From Streptomyces sp. Mut1 (GTDB lineage Bacteria > Actinomycetota > Actinomycetes > Streptomycetales > Streptomycetaceae), in the NCBI RefSeq assembly GCF_030719295.1, contig NZ_CP120997.1, forward strand, positions 2,542,001-2,606,000: a DNA stretch of 64,000 nt. Reading direction: 5' to 3'. How positions within the stretch are numbered: position 1 is the stretch's first letter; every line of letters starts with the position of its first letter. A program made the position numbers and the translations under genes. Shown here piece after piece: positions 1-8,022 of the stretch. The notes under the pieces were generated by a model. The model searched no databases and was not told where the DNA came from. It worked only from the letters and a program-made list of their open reading frames with translations.

Positions 1-183
1 GGGCGCCGGCACCACCTGGCCGAGGGGCCGGGGGGCCCACGCGGTTGCGGTGTTGCCGGCGGCGGACGCGGTGGGGGCCGCGCACGCGGTGGAGACACCG
101 GCCGCCGCCACGAGGAGCAACGAGCCGAGAAGCCGGGGCAGCGTGCGGGGAAGAGCCCTGCGCCGGGCGGTGTGCAGTCTCAC
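1..183 (-). CDS. N-terminal fragment of a secreted protein, probable beta-N-acetylhexosaminidase
   Basis: Only the first 61 codons lie in the window; the gene runs off the left edge. Reading leftwards from a GTG at 183 there is no stop. The peptide has an arginine-rich start, a hydrophobic leucine/valine/alanine stretch at about residues 20-30 and an Ala/Thr-rich part after it, which is a typical actinobacterial signal peptide. The last visible residues (LGQVVPAP) resemble the start of the mature part of Streptomyces GH20 hexosaminidases. The identity also rests on neighbourhood: in S. coelicolor a hexosaminidase gene sits next to this glmS-adpA block, and a DasR-like box lies upstream. Secretion is well supported, the enzyme name less so. 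Confidence 0.5.
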   Translation of the reverse strand, partial: MRLHTARRRALPRTLPRLLGSLLLVAAAGVSTACAAPTASAAGNTATAWAPRPLGQVVPAP

Positions 184-269
184 AACCGGGTCCCTTTCTA
201 CGGGTTCGCTCTGCTGGGTCTTCGGCCTTTCGCACCGTCGCCATGCGTACCGCGTGCCTCACGGATGGT

Positions 270-285
270 CAAGGTGTAGACCACG
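270..285. promoter_or_regulatory. DasR-like operator (dre) upstream of the secreted hexosaminidase-like gene
   Basis: The core GGTGTAGACCAC differs at one position from the GGTCTAGACCAC core of the GlcNAc-responsive DasR operator. It lies about 90 bp upstream of the GTG at 183 (minus strand), a sensible place for a repressor site. DasR control of chitin and aminosugar genes is established in Streptomyces; binding here is inference. Confidence 0.45.
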
Positions 286-448
286 GCCGGGCGTTGGCCG
301 GTCCGGCACCCGGTAGATGCTTTATGGCTTATCGACCAATTCACCCCATCGGCTCCGACCAGTGCCGCGACCACCCCCTCCCGCGTGGCCGCGCACCACC
401 CCGCGAAATCCACCCAAGCCAGAAAAAGAGGGCCACTCTCCCACTTCT

Positions 449-466
449 CTGCCCGATATCGGGCAG
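449..466. promoter_or_regulatory. Perfect 18-bp palindrome, probable operator
   Basis: CTGCCCGATATCGGGCAG is perfectly self-complementary over 18 bp. It ends 6 bp before a possible -35 box (TTGCGC, 472-477) of the downstream small gene, and lies in the divergent region between that gene and the secreted gene at the left edge. The regulator is unknown. Confidence 0.5.
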
Positions 467-471
467 GATTG

Positions 472-500
472 TTGCGCTCGCGCTCCGTGCGCAGCAATAT
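472..500 (+). promoter_or_regulatory. Candidate promoter of the small conserved gene
   Basis: TTGCGC at 472-477 and CAATAT at 495-500 are 17 bp apart. Transcription would begin near 507, where the GTG start of the next gene lies, so the mRNA would be leaderless. This fits the absence of any ribosome-binding site before that GTG. The -35 match is weak. Confidence 0.3.
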
Positions 501-506
501 CGACGG

Positions 507-782
507 GTGCTCGAACGCCGCTCGTCGTACGACGACCTCATTGACCACGTGGTGCGCAGCACCGCGCTGCCCCGCGGTGAAGCCGCCCGGGTGATCCTCG
601 ACGTGCTGGCGTACTTCGACGAGACGACGGAGGCCTTCGTCCGCCGCCGCCACCGCGAACTGCAGTCCGGCGGCCTGGTGAACAAGGACATCTTCGAACG
701 GATCGCGGCCGAACTGCCGCACCGGGCCGTCGCACCCCCGGAGCTCTCGCTCCGTCAGCTGCGCCGCATCGTCTACGGCTGA
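507..782 (+). CDS. Small conserved protein of unknown function (91 aa)
   Basis: I do not recognise a named family. The 91-residue product is rich in charged helices (SYDDLIDHVVRS, a long FVRRRHRELQ helix) and ends in LSLRQLRRIVYG; it has no signal peptide or membrane segment. The open frame continues upstream, but the upstream part looks non-coding (low-complexity Arg/Pro), so I place the start at the in-frame GTG 507. There is no Shine-Dalgarno sequence there, so either the message is leaderless or the true start differs. The stop lies 59 bp before glmS on the same strand, so the two may be co-transcribed. Coding is well supported, function is unknown. Confidence 0.65.
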   Translation: MLERRSSYDDLIDHVVRSTALPRGEAARVILDVLAYFDETTEAFVRRRHRELQSGGLVNKDIFERIAAELPHRAVAPPELSLRQLRRIVYG

Positions 783-841
783 GACCGCCTCACGGCCGGG
801 CACCCCTTTTACCTGTACGTCGATGGAGGGCGGAAAGCTCT

Positions 842-2671
842 ATGTGCGGAATCGTCGGTTATATCGGAAAGCGTGACGTGGCCCCGCTGCTGCTGGAGGG
901 CCTCCAGCGGCTGGAGTACCGGGGGTACGACTCCGCGGGCATCGTGATCACCGGGAAGCCGGCGGCCGGGAAGCCCGCCGCCCTGAGGTCGGTCAAGGCC
1001 AAGGGCCGGGTCCGCGAGCTGGAGTCCCGGGTCCCCAAGCGCTTCGCCGGCACGACCGGCATCGCCCACACCCGCTGGGCCACCCACGGCGCCCCGAGCG
1101 ACGAGAACGCCCACCCCCACCTGGACGCCGAGGGCAAGGTCGCCGTCGTCCACAACGGGATCATCGACAACGCCGCCGAGCTGCGCGCCCGGCTGACCGC
1201 CGACGGCGTCGCCTTCCTCTCCGAGACCGACACCGAGGTGCTGGTCCACCTGATCGCCCGCTCGGAGGCCAAGACCCTGGAGGAGAAGGTCCGCGAGGCC
1301 CTGCGCTCCGTCGAGGGCACGTACGGCATCGCGGTCCTGCACGCCGACTTCAACGACCGCATCGTCGTCGCCCGCAACGGCTCCCCGGTCGTCCTGGGCA
1401 TCGGCGAGAAGGAGATGTTCGTCGCCTCCGACGTCGCCGCCCTGGTCGCCCACACCCGCCAGGTCGTCACCCTGGACGACGGCGAGATGGCCACCCTCAA
1501 GGCCGACGACTTCCGTACGTACACCACGGAGGGCTCGACCACGACGGCCACGCCGACCACCGTGGAGTGGGAGGCCGAGTCGTACGACATGGGCGGCCAC
1601 GACACGTACATGCACAAGGAGATCTCCGAGCAGGCCGACGCGGTCGACCGGGTGCTGCGCGGCCGGATCGACGACCGGTTCTCCACCGTGCACCTGGGCG
1701 GGCTCAACCTGGACGCCCGCGAGGCGCGCGGGGTCCGCCGGATCAAGATCCTCGGCTGCGGCACCTCGTACCACGCGGGCCAGATCGGTGCCCAGCTGAT
1801 CGAGGAGCTGGCCCGCATCCCCGCGGACGCCGAGCCGGCCTCCGAGTTCCGCTACCGCAACCCGGTGGTGGACCCCGACACGCTGTACGTGGCGGTCTCG
1901 CAGTCCGGTGAGACGTACGACGTGCTGGCGGCCGTCCAGGAGCTGAAGCGCAAGGGCGCGCGGGTCCTCGGCGTGGTCAACGTGGTCGGCTCCGCGATCG
2001 CCCGGGAGGCCGACGGCGGTACGTACGTCCACGCGGGCCCCGAGGTGTGCGTGGTGTCCACCAAGTGCTTCACCAACACCGTGGTCGCGTTCGCGCTGCT
2101 CGCCCTGCACCTGGGCCGTATCCGGGACCTGTCGGTCGCCGACGGCAAGCGGATCATCGAGGGGCTGCGCAGGCTGCCCGCGCAGATCAGCGAGATCCTC
2201 GACAACGAGGACGAGATCAAGAAGCTGGCCGCGGAGTACGCGGACGCCAAGTCGATGATGTTCATCGGCCGGGTGCGCGGCTACCCCGTCGCCCGCGAGG
2301 CCTCGCTGAAGCTCAAGGAGGTCTCGTACATCCACGCCGAGGCCTACCCCGCGTCCGAGCTGAAGCACGGCCCGCTCTCCCTCATCGAGCCCGCGATGCC
2401 GACCGTGGCGATCGTGCCGGACGACGACCTGCTGGAGAAGAACCGCGCCGCGATGGAGGAGATCAAGGCCCGCAGCGGCCGCATCCTCGCCGTGGCCCAC
2501 CAGGTCCAGGAGAAGGCCGACCACACCATCGTCGTACCGAAGAACGAGAACGAGCTGGACCCGATCCTCATGGGCATCCCGCTCCAGCTCTTCGCGTACC
2601 ACACGGCACTGGCCATGGGCCGGGACATCGACAAGCCGCGGAACCTGGCCAAGTCCGTCACCGTCGAGTGA
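842..2671 (+). CDS. glmS: Glutamine--fructose-6-phosphate aminotransferase (isomerizing)
   Basis: GlmS makes glucosamine-6-phosphate from fructose-6-phosphate and glutamine, the first committed step to UDP-GlcNAc for peptidoglycan, in the cytoplasm. The 609-residue product has the usual length. It starts MCGIVGYIG, so Cys2 becomes the N-terminal nucleophile of the class II glutamine amidotransferase domain (about 2-220). Two SIS sugar-isomerase domains follow, the first with GCGTSYHAG, and the C-terminus LAKSVTVE is the conserved sugar-site tail. The ATG at 842 is fixed by Cys2, with GGAGGGCGG 5' of it. No glmS ribozyme-like leader is visible; the leader from the preceding stop is only 59 bp. 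A strong terminator follows. Together with the hexosaminidase-like and chitinolytic genes it fits an aminosugar theme. Confidence 0.97.
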   Translation: MCGIVGYIGKRDVAPLLLEGLQRLEYRGYDSAGIVITGKPAAGKPAALRSVKAKGRVRELESRVPKRFAGTTGIAHTRWATHGAPSDENAHPHLDAEGKVAVVHNGIIDNAAELRARLTADGVAFLSETDTEVLVHLIARSEAKTLEEKVREALRSVEGTYGIAVLHADFNDRIVVARNGSPVVLGIGEKEMFVASDVAALVAHTRQVVTLDDGEMATLKADDFRTYTTEGSTTTATPTTVEWEAESYDMGGHDTYMHKEISEQADAVDRVLRGRIDDRFSTVHLGGLNLDAREARGVRRIKILGCGTSYHAGQIGAQLIEELARIPADAEPASEFRYRNPVVDPDTLYVAVSQSGETYDVLAAVQELKRKGARVLGVVNVVGSAIAREADGGTYVHAGPEVCVVSTKCFTNTVVAFALLALHLGRIRDLSVADGKRIIEGLRRLPAQISEILDNEDEIKKLAAEYADAKSMMFIGRVRGYPVAREASLKLKEVSYIHAEAYPASELKHGPLSLIEPAMPTVAIVPDDDLLEKNRAAMEEIKARSGRILAVAHQVQEKADHTIVVPKNENELDPILMGIPLQLFAYHTALAMGRDIDKPRNLAKSVTVE

Positions 2672-2685
2672 CCCCACCGCCACGC

Positions 2686-2734
2686 GTGGAAACGGCCCCG
2701 CACCCACACCCCGTGGGTGCGGGGCCGTTTCCAC
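2686..2734 (+). terminator. Terminator of glmS
   Basis: A perfect 22-bp inverted repeat (arms 2686-2707 and 2713-2734, 5-nt loop) starts 15 bp after the glmS stop. No T-run follows, as is common in Streptomyces. It may act for both glmS and the convergent stress-protein gene. Confidence 0.85.
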
Positions 2735-2872
2735 AGGGGCCCGGGGAACCCGCTACGTGTCGGTAATGTCACTCGATCGGCGTTTTCCACAGGCGAGTTG
2801 ACGCCACCGCGAGCAGGCGTACGAAATGCCCGGAAGGCCGGGAAGAGCGAGCCCCGGGCGGTCCGGCGCGGG

Positions 2873-3394
2873 CTACGGGATGACGACGACGGGGCGCTGG
2901 GCGCGGCGGGCCAGCCGGCCCGCGACCGAGCCGAAGATCCGGCCCACGATGCCGTGCGTGGAGCCCACGACGATCGCGTCGGCCGAGTACTCCCTGCCGA
3001 CCTCCTCCAGCTCGTGGCAGATGTCCCCGCCGCGCTCCACGAGCACCCAGGGCACCTCGGCGAGGTAGTCCGCGCAGGCGAGCTCCAGACCGAGGACCTC
3101 GGTGCGGTGGTCGGGCACGTCCACGAAGACGGGGGGCTCGCAGCCCGCCCAGACCGTGGTCGGCAGCCGGTTGGCGACATGGACGATGATCAGCCCGGAG
3201 CCCGTCCTCCGGGACATGCCGATGGCATAGGCGAGGGCCCGCTCGCTGGAGGTCGAGCCGTCGAAGCCGACGACGACCCCATGCCGGAAGGCGGGATCGC
3301 ACGGACGGCGCGCTTCTTCGGCCGCCTGCGGGCCCGACATGGGGTCGGCTACCTGCTTGCGGTCCGCGGGTTCGGGGATTTCGTGACCGGCCAT
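2873..3394 (-). CDS. Universal stress protein (UspA-like)
   Basis: The 173-residue product has one Usp domain after a short charged N-terminus. Visible features are the first strand VVVGFDGSTSSERAL, in which the Asp contacts nucleotide, and the C-terminal glycine motif GSTHG-xx-G-xxxx-GS followed by RRAQRPVVVIP, the ATP-binding signature. Usp proteins are cytoplasmic and often induced by starvation or dormancy; the target here is unknown. I chose the ATG at 3394, although its possible ribosome-binding site (GAGGA) is rather far away; an ATG 18 codons downstream (MSGPQ) is a real alternative. The gene is convergent with glmS and divergent from adpA, with nearly 900 bp between its start and adpA. 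Confidence 0.85.
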   Translation of the reverse strand: MAGHEIPEPADRKQVADPMSGPQAAEEARRPCDPAFRHGVVVGFDGSTSSERALAYAIGMSRRTGSGLIIVHVANRLPTTVWAGCEPPVFVDVPDHRTEVLGLELACADYLAEVPWVLVERGGDICHELEEVGREYSADAIVVGSTHGIVGRIFGSVAGRLARRAQRPVVVIP

Positions 3395-3779
3395 CGGTGT
3401 CTCGGCGAAGAGAGTCCTCGTGAGGAGAGCGACGTGGGGAAGGTGCGTCAGCGGGCTGTGTCGTGGTGTCCGGGAATCATCTTCCCAACCCCTTACCCCC
3501 AAGGGTACGGCGCCATTCCTCCACTGCCCGTCCCGCGCACGGCGCATGCGACGTTTCCCGGAGCATGCCCGAGACCGGGCCCGGATGGCAATGCCGGTTG
3601 CCCGGTACAACGACGTCGCGCCCCGGCCCGGCCGCCCCGTGCGGCCTTGCCGGGCCCGGCCGGTGTCCGTCTCGGGGGCTTTTGCCCGGCCAACCGGAAG
3701 CCACCCGTCCGGGCGACGGAGCCGTCGCGCGCAGGCGCGTCCGGAACCCATCGGGCGAGTGACCCCCGCCGCGGTCCGG

Positions 3780-3789
3780 TGGCCGGTAT
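3780..3789 (+). promoter_or_regulatory. AdpA-type binding site (perfect consensus)
   Basis: TGGCCGGTAT fits TGGCSNGWWY at all ten positions. It lies 497 bp upstream of the adpA start. AdpA autoregulation through upstream sites is described in S. griseus; action at this one is inference. Confidence 0.5.
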
Positions 3790-4097
3790 TCGGCTGCCGG
3801 CCCCTCCCGGCGCGCCGGCCGGGCCGACTCGGCCGCACGCCCCGGCGAGGGGGCGTGCGGGGGCGGATGGGCGCCCTGGGTTGTGCGCCGGTAGAACGAC
3901 TGATTTCCGCACACGCGACCGTACATTTCCAGCCAACTTCGGGGGCCGGTTGATTCCTTGCCGAAATGGCCGGTCAACCCCCTTGCCACCAGGCAGGAAG
4001 AGACCGAGCGGTACGCTTCCGCCCAATGGGGACGGGCCATGAACGCCGGGCGTACTTCCCTGTGCGACTCACGAGTGAAACGCTTCGTGATCGAACG

Positions 4098-4107
4098 CTT
4101 CCCGCCA
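4098..4107 (-). promoter_or_regulatory. AdpA-type binding site (9 of 10)
   Basis: On the minus strand TGGCGGGAAG matches TGGCSNGWWY except at the last base. It is about 180 bp upstream of the adpA start, closer to where a promoter would lie. Another 9/10 match, TGGCCCGTCC, lies at 4030-4039 on the minus strand. Confidence 0.35.
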
Positions 4108-4285
4108 GGTTGCCTTGTCGACAATGAGCCGGTTGGTGAACTTGTCACGACGGCACCACGGGACGCAGTAGATTCGATCTTGGGCGTCGAAGGCCGGGGA
4201 CTCGTGCACGACCGAGGGGACAAGTGCAGGTGCGACAGGCCCGTAAGGACCAGGAAGACGCGAACACCGAGGGGGGCTTAGCGTC

Positions 4286-5509
4286 ATGAGCCAGGACTCC
4301 GCCACCGCAACGGAGGCTGTACGGAAGCTGGGTGGACGACGACGCCGGGAAGTCGTCGCCGTACTGCTGTTCAGCGGTGGCCCCATCTTCGAGAGCTCCA
4401 TCCCGCTGTCGGTGTTCGGAATCGACCGCCAGGACGCGGGAGTTCCACGCTACCGGTTGCTCGTGTGCAGCGGTGAAGAGGGACCGCTGCGCACTACCGG
4501 TGGACTCGAACTGACCGCGCCCTACGGGCTGGAGGCGATCAGCAGGGCCGGCACCGTCGTGGTGCCCGCCTGGCGCTCGATCACCTCACCGCCGCCCGTG
4601 GAGGCGCTGGAGGCGCTGCGCCGTGCCCACGAGGAGGGCGCCCGCATCGTCGGACTGTGCACGGGGGCCTTCGTCCTCGCCGCCGCCGGGCTGCTGGACG
4701 GCCGCCCGGCCACCACGCACTGGATGTACGCGCCGACGCTGGCCAAGCGCTATCCGTCGGTGCACGTCGATCCGCGCGAGCTGTTCGTCGACGACGGCGA
4801 CGTGCTCACCTCCGCCGGAACGGCGGCCGGCATCGATCTCTGCCTGCACATAGTCCGCACGGACCACGGCACGGAGGCCGCCGGGGCACTGGCCCGCCGG
4901 CTCGTCGTGCCGCCCCGGCGCAGTGGCGGACAGGAGCGCTACCTCGACAGGTCTTTACCGGAGGAAATCGGTTCCGACCCGCTCGCCGAGGTCGTCGCCT
5001 GGGCGCTGGAGCATCTGCACGAGCAGTTCGACGTGGAGACGCTGGCCGCGCGTGCCTACATGAGCCGGCGCACCTTCGACCGGAGATTCCGCTCGCTCAC
5101 CGGCAGCGCACCGCTCCAGTGGCTGATCACCCAGCGGGTGCTCCAGGCACAGCGGCTGCTGGAGACGTCCGACTACTCGGTGGACGAGGTCGCGGGCCGC
5201 TGCGGCTTCCGCTCGCCGGTCGCGCTGCGCGGGCACTTCCGCCGCCAGCTGGGCTCCTCCCCCGCCGCGTACCGGGCCGCCTACCGGGCCCGCCGTCCGC
5301 AGGGCGGGATGCCGGAGCCGGTCGCGACGGTCACGGAGGTGGCGGTGCCCGCCCAGGGGACCGCCACGACCCGCCGGACCGCCGTCGCGGGCCCGTCCGC
5401 CGCCGCACCCTCGGCGCTGGACGCGGGCCGCGCCGAGCACGGGAAGGCGGGCGCCGACGTGTACGCCGCGGGGCGCCCGGCCCTGCCCGGACAGCGGAGT
5501 GCCCCGTAG
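4286..5509 (+). CDS. adpA: AdpA, pleiotropic AraC-family developmental regulator
   Basis: AdpA (BldH in S. coelicolor) controls morphological differentiation and secondary metabolism. The 407-residue product has a DJ-1/PfpI-like N-terminal dimerisation domain (about 15-195, with VGLCTGAFVLAAAGLL) and a double helix-turn-helix AraC DNA-binding domain (about 230-345, MSRRTFDRRF and CGFRSPVALRGHFRR). The C-terminal tail is Ala/Pro-rich and disordered. Leu224, in the linker between domains, is encoded by TTA at 4955-4957, the rare codon read by bldA tRNA and conserved in adpA genes, so translation should depend on bldA. The start ATG 4286 has GAGGGGGG in front. A palindromic element fills the gap to orn. 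Confidence 0.97.
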   Translation: MSQDSATATEAVRKLGGRRRREVVAVLLFSGGPIFESSIPLSVFGIDRQDAGVPRYRLLVCSGEEGPLRTTGGLELTAPYGLEAISRAGTVVVPAWRSITSPPPVEALEALRRAHEEGARIVGLCTGAFVLAAAGLLDGRPATTHWMYAPTLAKRYPSVHVDPRELFVDDGDVLTSAGTAAGIDLCLHIVRTDHGTEAAGALARRLVVPPRRSGGQERYLDRSLPEEIGSDPLAEVVAWALEHLHEQFDVETLAARAYMSRRTFDRRFRSLTGSAPLQWLITQRVLQAQRLLETSDYSVDEVAGRCGFRSPVALRGHFRRQLGSSPAAYRAAYRARRPQGGMPEPVATVTEVAVPAQGTATTRRTAVAGPSAAAPSALDAGRAEHGKAGADVYAAGRPALPGQRSAP

Positions 5510-5574
5510 GGCCGGGCCTGTCGTCGCGTTCCCGCCCTCCGGGCGGACGACGGGAATGCGACGACAGGCCCTAG
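5507..5574 (+). terminator. Inverted repeat between adpA and orn (terminator or short palindromic element)
   Basis: Arms 5514-5534 and 5551-5571 pair over 21 bp with one G-U. The element begins in the TAG stop codon of adpA and its right end (CAGGCCCTAG) runs into the orn ribosome-binding site. It probably terminates adpA transcription. The right end is the same CAGGCCCTAGG seen at the end of the MITE-like element at 47.8 kb, so it may be a dispersed repeat rather than a plain terminator. Confidence 0.7.
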
Positions 5575-5584
5575 GGTGGGGCGC

Positions 5585-6187
5585 ATGAACGACCGCATGG
5601 TGTGGATCGACTGCGAGATGACCGGGCTCTCGTTGACGGAAGACGCACTCATCGAGGTGGCCGCACTGGTCACCGACTCGGAGTTGAACGTGCTCGGCGA
5701 AGGGGTGGACATCGTGATCCGCCCGCCGGACGCGGCACTGGAGACCATGCCCGAGGTGGTGCGGCAGATGCACACCGCCTCGGGCCTCCTGGACGAGCTG
5801 GCCGGCGGCACCACGCTGGCCGACGCCCAGGAGCAGGTCCTCGCCTACGTCCGCGAGCACGTGAAGGAGCCCGGCAAGGCGCCGCTCTGCGGCAACTCGG
5901 TGGGCACCGACCGCGGCTTCCTCGCCCGCGACATGCCGCTGCTGGAGGGCTACCTCCACTACCGGATCGTGGACGTCTCCTCGGTCAAGGAGCTGGCCCG
6001 CCGCTGGTTCCCGAGGGCGTACTTCAACAGCCCGGAGAAGAACGGCAACCACCGGGCCCTCGCCGACATCCGCGACTCCATCACGGAGCTGCGGTACTAC
6101 CGCGAGGCGGTCTTCGTGCCCCAGCCCGGCCCGGACTCCGAGCGGGCGAAGGGGATCGCGGCGCGCCTGTCGCAGCCCTCCGCCTGA
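5585..6187 (+). CDS. orn: Oligoribonuclease (DEDDh 3'-5' exonuclease)
   Basis: Orn degrades 2-5-nt RNAs and pGpG, the last step of c-di-GMP breakdown, in the cytoplasm. The 200-residue product has the family length. Exo I is WIDCEMTGL with Asp9 and Glu11; Exo III is HRALADIRDSI, which gives the DEDDh histidine and last aspartate; GNSVGTDRGFL is Exo II. The start is the ATG 5585 (MNDRMVWIDCEM) preceded by AGGGTGGGG; an ATG nine bases upstream is less likely. The gene follows adpA, as in other streptomycetes, with only 75 bp between, all occupied by an inverted repeat. Orn would remove the pGpG produced by EAL proteins such as CdgA at 39 kb. Confidence 0.96.
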   Translation: MNDRMVWIDCEMTGLSLTEDALIEVAALVTDSELNVLGEGVDIVIRPPDAALETMPEVVRQMHTASGLLDELAGGTTLADAQEQVLAYVREHVKEPGKAPLCGNSVGTDRGFLARDMPLLEGYLHYRIVDVSSVKELARRWFPRAYFNSPEKNGNHRALADIRDSITELRYYREAVFVPQPGPDSERAKGIAARLSQPSA

Positions 6188-6312
6188 CACCGCCGCGAAG
6201 CCGCTGGTCACCGCCCTTCCGGGGGCCGTGACCGGCGGCCGGGCAATGGGGGCGCGAGCACCCTCCGAGACCCTGTACACTTTTTCTCGGCCGGTCGGAA
6301 ACGACCGGACAT

Positions 6313-6386
6313 GGTGGGTATAGCTCAGATGGTAGAGCACCTGGTTGTGGTCCAGGATGTCGCGGGTTCGAGTCCCGTTACTCACC
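6313..6386 (+). tRNA. tRNA-His (GTG anticodon)
   Basis: A full cloverleaf: acceptor stem GTGGGTA/TACTCAC, D-arm AGCTCAGATGGTAGAGC, anticodon loop TTGTGGT with GTG, T-arm GGGTTCGAGTCCC. The extra G at 6313 opposite C6386 is the G-1 found only in tRNA-His. CCA is not encoded. A -10-like TACACT lies at 6276-6281, and the 5' leader contains a small hairpin (6291-6296 with 6303-6308). Confidence 0.97.
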
Positions 6387-6394
6387 CTTGATGA

Positions 6395-6430
6395 AGAAGG
6401 GCCGGTTCGCTTGGGCGAACCGGCCCTTCT
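6395..6430 (+). terminator. Terminator of tRNA-His
   Basis: Perfect 16-bp stem (6395-6410 with 6415-6430), TTGG loop, followed by CTATGG. It begins 9 bp after the tRNA and separates it from the next gene. Confidence 0.85.
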
Positions 6431-6471
6431 CTATGGTCGGGGCTGTCCCACAGTCGAAGAGAGGAACGCTC

Positions 6472-8022
6472 ATGCGCGCCCGGAGTATCGGCACGGCCGC
6501 AGCGGCGGCACTGGCGCTGGTGGCAGCCCGCGACCTCGTGCAGAAGAAGCACGCGCTGCTCAGGAACTTTCCCGTGATCGGCCACGCCCGGTATCTGCTG
6601 GAGAGGATCGGGCCGGAGCTGCGGCAGTACGTCGTGACCTCCAACGAGGAGGAGCGCCCCTTCAGCCGCGACCAGCGCACCTGGATCTACGCCTCCGCGA
6701 AGGAGGAGAACAACTACTTCGGCTTCGGCACGGACATGGACGTGGAGCATGTGCAGGGCCACGCGTATGTGAAGCAGCGCACATTCGCCGGCCCGCTGCC
6801 CGACCTCCACGACCCGCAGGCCCCGCTGCCCTCGGCCAAGGTGCTGGGCGGTCCGCGCGGGCGGGCCAAGGCGTTCCGTCCGGCGAGCGTGGTGAACATC
6901 TCCGCGATGAGCTTCGGCTCGCTGTCGGGCGCGGCCGTCACGGCTCTGAACAAGGGCGCGGCACTGGCCGGCGCCCTGCAGAACACCGGCGAGGGCGGCC
7001 TCTCCCCGTACCACCGCAACGGCGGCGACCTGATCCTCCAGATCGGCACCTCGTACTTCGGCTGCCGCAACGAGGACGGCACCTTCAGCCTCGACAAGCT
7101 CAAGGGCGTGGTCGCGGGCGCCCCGGTCAAGGCGATAGAGATCAAGCTCTCGCAGGGCGCGAAGCCGGGGCTCGGCGGGCTGCTGCCGGGTGCGAAGGTC
7201 ACCCCCGAGATCGCCGAGATCCGGGGCATCCCGGCCGGCGAGGACTGCGCCTCCCCCTCTCGGCACACCGCCTTCCACGACGTCGACTCGATGCTCGACT
7301 TCGTCGAACTGATCGCCGACGCGACCGGGCTGCCGGTCGGGATCAAGAGCGCTGTCGGGGAGATGAGCTTCTGGGAGGAGCTGGCCACCCTGATGGCGCG
7401 GGGTGATCGCGGGGTCGACTTCGTGACCGTCGACGGAGGCGAGGGCGGCACCGGCGCGGCACCCCTCATCTTCTCCGACTCGGTGTCGCTGCCGTTCCGG
7501 ATGGGCTTCTCCCGCGTCTACGGCACGTTCGCCGAGCGGGGCCTGACGGACGACATCACCTTCATCGGTTCCGGCAAGCTCGGCCTGCCCGAGAACGCCG
7601 TCGTCGCGTTCGCCCTGGGTGTCGACATGATCAACGTCGCCCGTGAGGCGATGCTGTCCATCGGCTGCATCCAGGCGCAGAAGTGCCACACCGACAAGTG
7701 CCCCACCGGCATCGCCACCCAGGACCCGTGGCTGGTGCGCGGCGTCGACGCCCCCTCGAAGGCCACCCGCGCCGCCGTCTACCTGCGCACCCTGCGCAAG
7801 GAGCTGCTGAAGATCTCGGGCGCTGTGGGTGTCGCCCACCCGGCGCTCATCACCACCGGCGACATTGAGATCATGAACGGCGACTACGAGGCCCGCGTCC
7901 TGGCGGGCGTCTACGGCTACAAGGACGGCTGGGGCGAGCTCGGCCCGGACCTCGCCCAGGAGATCACCGCACTCCTCACGGCCGAACCGGCCGCTCCCGA
8001 CGAGGCCGGTACCGACGTGTGA
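6472..8022 (+). CDS. FMN-binding glutamate-synthase-like protein, membrane-anchored
   Basis: The 516-residue product resembles the FMN/synthase domain of the large subunit of glutamate synthase, as in the stand-alone FMN-binding glutamate synthase family. Typical parts are VVNISAMSFGSLSGAAVTALNKGA, the glutamate-synthase-like NTGEGGLSPYHRNGGD, VDFVTVDGGEGGTGAAP (FMN phosphate loop) and the cysteine cluster IGCIQAQKCHTDKCPTGIATQ, likely Fe-S ligands. A hydrophobic N-terminus (about 5-22) may anchor it. Without a glutaminase domain it is unlikely to be a full GOGAT, and its substrate is unknown. The ATG at 6472 has GAGAGG before it. The frame stays open upstream into the tRNA terminator, but that part is not coding. 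Confidence 0.85.
   Translation: MRARSIGTAAAAALALVAARDLVQKKHALLRNFPVIGHARYLLERIGPELRQYVVTSNEEERPFSRDQRTWIYASAKEENNYFGFGTDMDVEHVQGHAYVKQRTFAGPLPDLHDPQAPLPSAKVLGGPRGRAKAFRPASVVNISAMSFGSLSGAAVTALNKGAALAGALQNTGEGGLSPYHRNGGDLILQIGTSYFGCRNEDGTFSLDKLKGVVAGAPVKAIEIKLSQGAKPGLGGLLPGAKVTPEIAEIRGIPAGEDCASPSRHTAFHDVDSMLDFVELIADATGLPVGIKSAVGEMSFWEELATLMARGDRGVDFVTVDGGEGGTGAAPLIFSDSVSLPFRMGFSRVYGTFAERGLTDDITFIGSGKLGLPENAVVAFALGVDMINVAREAMLSIGCIQAQKCHTDKCPTGIATQDPWLVRGVDAPSKATRAAVYLRTLRKELLKISGAVGVAHPALITTGDIEIMNGDYEARVLAGVYGYKDGWGELGPDLAQEITALLTAEPAAPDEAGTDV

Larger units (their letters stand above)
3395..4285. other. Long non-coding region upstream of adpA
   Basis: About 890 bp without a convincing gene; open frames here are short and lack coding character. 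It separates the divergent Usp and adpA genes. Long upstream regions are characteristic of Streptomyces adpA, which integrates many regulators including AdpA itself. It contains at least one perfect match to the AdpA consensus and weaker ones, and ends with GAGGGGGG nine bases before the adpA ATG. I could not place a convincing -35/-10 pair. Confidence 0.7.

Noticed and set aside
783..841. glmS ribozyme
   Set aside because: Only 59 bp lie between the preceding stop and glmS; the ribozyme needs well over 100 nt and none of its pairing pattern is seen.
809..2734. Long minus-strand ORF opposite glmS
   Set aside because: It is a mirror of the high-GC third-position bias of glmS; protein is low-complexity Asp/Gly/Val/Leu/His without domains.
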